DNA of 64,000 nucleotides, from contig JASWHV010000011.1 of the NCBI GenBank assembly GCA_030760725.1, positions 83,801,765 to 83,865,764 of the forward strand. The letters run 5' to 3'. The notes beneath the pieces were generated by a model, which saw nothing but the letters and a program-made list of their open reading frames with translations, had not been told where the DNA came from and ran no database searches. A program made the position numbers and the translations under genes. This document shows positions 58,063 through 64,000 of the stretch, one piece after another (the stretch's first letter is position 1; each line of letters opens with the position of its first letter). Source of the stretch: Neostapfia colusana (Eukaryota > Streptophyta > Magnoliopsida > Poales > Poaceae).

Positions 58063-61000
58063 TGTAACACCCCAAAATCCTGTTAAGAGGGGAATTTAAA
58101 AATTTTTGGACGTGTTGCATGTTTTGCAACAATTTAAATTCAAACTGGAATTCAATTTAAACTCAAAACAGAAAAGAAATAGAAAAGAAAAAGGAAAACA
58201 GAAAAAAACCGGCCAGCGGGCCGAAACCCACCAGCCGCCCCACCTGCTCCGCGCCAGCCCAAGGCCGCGCGCGCCCCCTTCCTCCCACTGACAGGCGGGG
58301 CCCGCCAGCTTTTCTTCTTCCTCGCGCCCGCGCCGCGATCGGCCCGACTCTCTCACCCGAATCAAAACCGATCGGGAATTCTCGCGTATCCCAGCCGATT
58401 TCCGGACCCCGTAGACTCCAGCTCGATCTAAACCAACCTGCCGCCCTCCCCCGTCTATAAAAACCTCGGCCTTGTCCCGTTTTTCCCACGCGATCCGCCG
58501 ATTTTACTCCGGTGAGAACCCGAGCACCTCCGGCGAATTCTGCCCGATCTACGCTCGGAAATTCCGATCTAACTCGCTGGTCTTGATCCACCGCCTCCGG
58601 GGAACCTCGCAGGTGCAGAAAACTCGGTGGTTTGCGGCTCAAACACAGCGCCGACGAGCCTCGCCGTGAATTCACCTCGGACCTCGTCGCCGATCGCTTT
58701 CCAGGAACTCCGAGCTCAAGAAAACCCCCAAGGTGAGATCCCCGACCTCCCCTCCACCGATCTATGCCATAAAATCACAGTTCTAGGAAGAATTCCCGAA
58801 GATCCGAAACTCTCCGGCAAGATCGCCGTCTCCTGCCGCCGTGCGCCGCCGGCAGCGCCGCCCGCGCTTGATCAGAGCGACGTGGCCGCTTGTGCGCCGT
58901 TTATTTTAAATCGCACGGTAGAGTTTAAATCCCCGCGTACCGGTTCGACGTTATAATCTCAGCCGTCTGTTTTAAATCGGACGGTCCACGTCAGCCCCGC
59001 GTTATAAAGACTGGAAATCTTACGTGCTACCCCCTGGGGTTCTCGGGAAATAAGAGCTAGCCCCGGAAACTTCTGATCTAGCCCCTGGAACTTCAGAAAA
59101 TCATGTAAATTCATTTAAAAATCAGTTTTAGCCCTGGACTTAATAAAAATTAGGAAAAACTCCTCTGTTATGAGTAGCTAGACCCCTGAAAATTGTTAAA
59201 ATAATATTATAGACCCTGTAGTGGGGTGAGTTTACCTTTTTAACCCTGTTTGATATTTAATTTAGGAAATTGAATATGTGGCTAGTATTTAAAATTTAAA
59301 AAGTGGGACAAACATATTGTCAAAATTAAATTAAAAACTTTCTCAGTACTTAGAAAACTTTGGAGTGAGATAAAAATAGATTTTGGGCTGAAATGAATCT
59401 GTTTAATTTATTATTCACATTTATTAGTTATAGGGACACATTTTTAAGTAAAGAATAGTTCTGAAAATAGGGAAAATAAATGTAAAATAGTTTACATCAG
59501 AGGAAAAGGTCAAAAATATATTATTAAATATTTTAGATCAGAACCTATTCTGTTTAGATGATGTGTCTTGTTATTTTCATAATAAAGTTCACATTTAGGC
59601 ATAGGAAATAAATCTGAAAATATAGCAACTAGTAAATGATAAATGAATTTTCTAAAATCCAAAGAATTCAGTTTAGGGTTCGTAGAAATTCTGAAGACAC
59701 ATATGGAGTAGGAAAATACCTTTCATGCATACTTGGTAGCTAAAAGGTGTAGTAATTAAATATAAGGAATTTATTTAAATTGGAAACTCATATATATAGT
59801 ATGTAAGCATAAATGTGAATACAAAAGTAGGAATCATATACACATGATTAAAAGTATATGTAAGCCAAAGATCAACACACATAGAGTAACCACAACACAT
59901 ATAATTGTGAATGACTTTCATAAATGTGAATGTGTGGTTCGTTTGAAGTGGAAGTGTGAACTATGTCTTATGGATTGTTGTTTTTCTTTTGCTATGTGTG
60001 ATGGTATGATGTAGAACCTGCTCCAGAGCAAGTTCTCCCTTTCCAAGATCAGGACTACCCATTCCACGAGCAAGTTCTCCCTGCAGCAGGAAGGAGGCAA
60101 GTGTCCTTGACCACTTTGATCCTATGCTAGGATGTGTAGCTAGAATTATTTGCATTGTCAATTGAAATATTAAAACCATGTTAGGAAGTTTCCCTAGAAT
60201 TGCATTACCTTGTTTCCTTGTAGCTTGGGTTGGGATTCATTTTATCATGTCATTTATTATTATGCATATGCTTAGCCATGCTTAGAATGGGATATTTGGG
60301 AGATGAGATCATCAGTTTATTTTACCATACTCTTGATGAGATATTGTGAGTTATGTAGAGGTAGGGATCAAGGCAAGTTGGATGTTTTGGTTGGTGCTGG
60401 GTGCACGAGACTCGGGTTTGTGTTTAGTACTTGCCTGGATCCTAAGGATCGGTTCATGGAGCATGTAACCTGGCTTTACCGTGCCAGCCACATGCTGAGA
60501 TTGGGCAGCTTGGCCAATTAATTAGGTGTATCCCCGGCGTAGTATGGGTGTGTTGGATGGTGCGGGGAATAGGTGTCAGCTGGACTACCATATGAACCGC
60601 AAGGCTCAAGAGGGGGCCACTGCAGCGGGGTTGGAGCCTCTTGTATGCTGTTAGGGGTGAAACCTCAGTGGGCCCATGCTCGTCGGGAATCCCTTTGTAA
60701 AGGCTTCGTAGTGATCTCCTGGCTACACACCTGGGAAGTGTGAATGTGGTTCGTAGTCACTGGCATAATTGAGGTTCTTTTAGTCCACCCGGCAACGGGG
60801 GATAAAATCACTACATGTGGGTACAGTGGTGCAAACTCTGTAGAGTCAAAACTGTCATGACAGCCGTGCTCACGGTCAAGAGGGGCTTGGACTTATTCAT
60901 GATTAGAGGATTGATGGTTTTGGAAGTTGTGGATGTTAAGCGGGGAGCTTAACATTGGAAATGATGTTATGGTTATTTGATTATGATGATGGGATGGGAG

Positions 61001-61499
61001 ATTGGGACCATTTCGCCTGTGTAGTAATGTAGGTGCTTAATAAGCTAAGGTAATAGGTATTAATTGCGTAGTGCTTTAACCATGAGTTCAATCTCCCCTT
61101 GTTCTAGCCATGCATGACATAACTTTCCCACACTTGCTGAGTACCATCGGTACTCAACCTTGCATATTTTGTTGGTTTATATTGCTGCTCAGGTCAAGAT
61201 AATGAGGTGGTGTATAATGACCAAGACTTTGGACCCGAAGAAGGTTTCTAGGTTCATGGAGACCCCTGGGCAACGCCTGTGACGGAGCCCACAAGAATAA
61301 TATTCCGCTGCTAGTTTATTTACTTGTGATGAACTTATTATTGTCCATCGAGACATTTGCTATGTAAGACTTATTTATATTCGACACCTGGCTTGTAATA
61401 AATGATGCTTCACTATTTGTCATCACATTTATGAGAAAATGATCCTGGCATACATGTGATATTCACCTTGGTTGTTCTTCGGAAAAACCGGGTGTGACA
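58063..61499 (+). repeat. 3' LTR of element C (3,437 bp)
   Basis: Aligns to 48831-52245. The exon-like block (60015-60096) is 13 bp longer because GAGCAAGTTCTCCCT is repeated, breaking its phase. The first palindrome is ACTCTGTAGAGT (60835-60846, one change); the second is intact (60852-60863). Confidence 0.96.
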
Positions 61500-63914
61500 A
61501 GACGTGTACTCCGTCAATGTTCCGTTCGGAAGCCCGGAACCCGAGTTTGTGAGTTTTATAGACTTTCCCGACTTTCTCGATTTTGACCCAGATGGCCATC
61601 CGCGCATGGAAAACCATCAAGTTGCACTGTCAGGATGTGATTCCGGTAAGGTTCCGTCCGGCCGCCCGGGACCCGAGTTCGTGAGTTTTACAAACTTTAT
61701 CGAATTTCTCAATTTTGACCCGGATGGCAATCTATGCATACAAAACCATCAAGTTGCACCGTCCGAACGTATATTTGGTCAAGGTCCTGTCCGGTTGCCC
61801 GGTATCCAAGTTTGTGAGTTTTACAGAGTTTCCCGACTTTCTCGGTTTTGACCAGATGGACATCCACGCATGCAAAACCATCAAGTTGCACCGTCCGAAC
61901 GTGTATTCCATCAAGGTTCCGTCCGGCCGCACGGGACCCGAGTTTGTGAGTTTTACTGAATTTCCCGACTTTCTCGATTTTGACCCTGATGGCCATCCGC
62001 ACATGCAAAACAATCAAGTTGCACCGTCCAGATGTGTATTCCATCAAGGTTCCGTCCGACCGCTCGGGACCCGAGTTTGTGAGTTTTACCGACTTTCTTG
62101 ACTTTCCCAATTTCGACCCCCATGGCCATCCATGCATGCAAAACCTTTAAGTTGCACCGTACGAACGTATATTCCGTCAAGGTCCTGTCCGGCCGCCCGG
62201 GACCCGAGTTTGTGAGTTTTCCTGACTTTCCCTACTTTCTTGATTTTGACCCAGATAGCCATCTGCGCATGCAAAACCATCAAGTTGCACCATCCGAACG
62301 TGTATTCCATCAATGTTCCGTCCGGCAGCCCGACCCGAGTTCGTGAGTTTTACAGGCTTTCCTGACTTTCTCAATTTTGATGCAGATGGCCATCCTCGCA
62401 TGCAAAACCATCAAGTTGCCCCGTCGGAACGTGTATTCCATCAAGGTTCCGTCCGGCAGCCCGACCCGAGTTCGTGAGTTTTACAGGCTTTCTTTACTTT
62501 CTTGATTTTGATGCAGATGGCCATCCGCGCATGCAAAACCATCAAGTCGCATCGTCCAGATGTGTATTCCATCAAGGTTCCCTCTGGCCGCCCGGGGCCC
62601 GAGTTCGTGAGTTTTACAGACTTTATCGAATTTCCCATTTTCGACCTGGATGGGCATCTATGCATGCAAAACCATCAAGTTGCACCGTCCGAACGTAAAT
62701 TCTGTCAAGGTCCTATCCGGCCACCCGGGATCCAAGTTTGTGAGTTTTACAGAGTTTCCCGACTTTCTCAGTTTTGACCCAGATGGACATCCACGCATGC
62801 AAAACCATCAAGTTGCACCATCCGGACGTCTATTCTGTCAAGGTTTCGTCCGGCCGCCCTGGACCCGAGTTCGTGAGTTTTGCCGACTTTCCCGACTTTC
62901 TCAATTTTGACCCTGATGGGCATCCGCGCAAGAAAACCATCAAGTTGCACCATCTGGACGTGTATTCCGTGAAGGTTCCGTCCGGCCGCCCGGGACCCAA
63001 GTTCGTGAGTTTTACAGACTTTCCCGACTTTCTCGACTTTGACCCAGATGGCCATCCGCGCATGCAAAACCATCAAGTTGCACCGTCCGACTTTCTCGAC
63101 TTTGACCCAGATGGCCATCCGCGCATGCAAAACCATCAAGTTGCACCGCCCGGACGTGTATTCCTTCAAGGTTCCGTCCGGCCGTCCGGGACCCGAGTTC
63201 GTGAGTTTTACCGACTTTCTCAAATTTCCTAATTTTGACCCTGATGGCCATCCATGTATGCAGAACCATCAAGTTGCACTATCTGAACTTATATTCCGTC
63301 AAGGTCCTGTTCGGACGCCGGGGACCCGAGTTCGTGAGTTTTCCCGACATTCCTTACTTTCCCATTTTCAACCCAGATGTCCATCCGAGCATGCAAAACC
63401 ATCAAGTTGCACTGTCCGAACATGTATTCCGTCAAGGTCCCGTCCAATCACACGGAACCCTAGTTTGTGAGTTTTACTGACTTTCCAGATTTTGACCCGG
63501 ATGGCCATCCGCGCATGCAAAACCATTTAGTTGCACCATCCAAACCTGTATTCCATTAAGGTCCTGATGAGGACATTAACCCCGACAAAGGAACGACTAC
63601 TCCAACTAAACCAGCACAGGCGCCACCAGGACCACTTACTCGAGCTCGTGCACGTGAATTAAACTTCGTAACGATTCTCAAGAAATGAAGGACCAGAAGC
63701 TTCCTAAGTGCATACGCCATCTATGCTCATTGTGAACCTGTCTAGACGTGTATTCCGTCAAGGTTCCGTCTGGCCGCGCGGGACCCGAGTTCGTGAGTTT
63801 TACAGATTTTCCTGACTTTCTTGAATTTGACCTAGATGGCCATCCGCGCCTGCAAAATAATCAAGTTGCACCGTCCGGACGAGTATTCCGTCAATGTTCC
63901 GTCTGGAAGCCCGG
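61500..63914 (+). repeat. 133-bp satellite array, right segment
   Basis: About 17 monomers continuing the array in the same orientation after element C. It includes subtypes seen in the other two segments and the second copy of the 180-bp foreign segment (63565-63744). A short internal duplication near 63090-63150 gives a truncated monomer. Cut at 63915 by an E-family LTR. Confidence 0.95.
63565..63744 (+). repeat. 180-bp non-satellite segment embedded in the array (copy 2)
   Basis: Aligns over its full length to 44068-44247 with scattered substitutions and the same junctions with satellite on both sides. The frame reading PGPLTRARARELNF is open here. Confidence 0.75.
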
Positions 63915-64000
63915 TGTAAAAGCCCAAGAAAAAGGGACTTGCAAAAATTTTTCATCACCTCACAACACCACAACTTTTGTTGTGGATATCTTGTGGAGAC
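63915..64000 (+). repeat. Start of a second E-family LTR (truncated by window end)
   Basis: Begins TGTAAAAGCCCAAG like element E's LTR, directly after satellite (CCCGG at 63910-63914). It differs from E within the first 86 bp, so it is a separate, diverged copy. A 7-bp hairpin, CCACAAC-TTTT-GTTGTGG, is at 63968-63985. Confidence 0.85.

Larger units (their letters stand above)
48831..61499 (+). mobile_element. Element C: complete Tekay-type chromovirus with pre-gag ORF (12.7 kb)
   Basis: LTRs 48831-52245 (3,415 bp) and 58063-61499 (3,437 bp); TSD AGACG at 48826-48830 and 61500-61504, inside a satellite monomer. Order: LTR, PBS, pre-gag ORF (intact), gag-pol (broken), purine tract, LTR. Same family as element A, with which it shares the H3-tail-like ORF and the stop in the chromodomain. 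Needs help in trans to move, because gag-pol has a frameshift and several stops. Confidence 0.97.

Overview
The window is heterochromatin from a plant nuclear genome, most likely a grass (Poaceae). It consists of large Ty3/gypsy LTR retrotransposons nested in one another and inserted into a tandem satellite of about 133 bp. The grass call rests on the element types: Tekay/Del-type chromoviruses with 3-4 kb LTRs, plus one RIRE2/Retand-like (Tat lineage) element. I could not assign a species. I see no host single-copy gene, rRNA gene, tRNA gene or CRISPR array.

Layout: 1-9090, element A (Tekay-type, + strand, 5' LTR outside the window), with a pre-gag ORF, a broken gag-pol and its 3' LTR. 9091-9866, satellite. 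9867-43550, element B (Tekay-type, - strand, TSD CCGGC), split by element D. 17496-40307, element D (RIRE2-like, - strand, TSD ACAAC), split by element E. 20719-35507, element E (Tekay-type, + strand, TSD GGCCC), almost intact. 43551-48830, satellite. 48831-61499, element C (same family as A, + strand, TSD AGACG). 61500-63914, satellite. 63915-64000, first 86 bp of another E-family LTR. Four of the five named elements have both ends and an exact 5-bp target duplication visible, so the insertion order is fixed: satellite, then B, then D, then E. LTR divergence counted by eye (about 3% for D, about 0.7% for E) agrees.

The chromoviruses encode gag, protease, reverse transcriptase, RNase H, integrase and a C-terminal chromodomain. 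D shows only gag plus a long coiled-coil ORF on the opposite strand. No copy is fully intact: E has one nonsense codon, A and C have several lesions, and B has stops and frameshifts.

The most interesting signals are these. (1) The A/C family has an extra ORF before gag whose first 21 residues after Met align without gaps to the histone H3 tail, including an exact TARKSTGG around the K9 position. The gag of the same elements starts like an H2A/H4 tail, and both copies share a stop codon that truncates the chromodomain. (2) The LTRs of three diverged chromovirus families share an exon-like layout: a short middle exon of 69, 78 or 81 nt, always in the same phase, followed by a GC-AG intron of about 1 kb. 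gag or pre-gag start codons sit directly after acceptor-like AGs. (3) Inside that intron, two adjacent 12-bp palindromes are conserved, with a compensated base-pair change, as expected for an RNA structure confined to unspliced genomic RNA. (4) Two unrelated elements (B and D) carry arrays of ACGTG/G-box repeats upstream of their TATA boxes.
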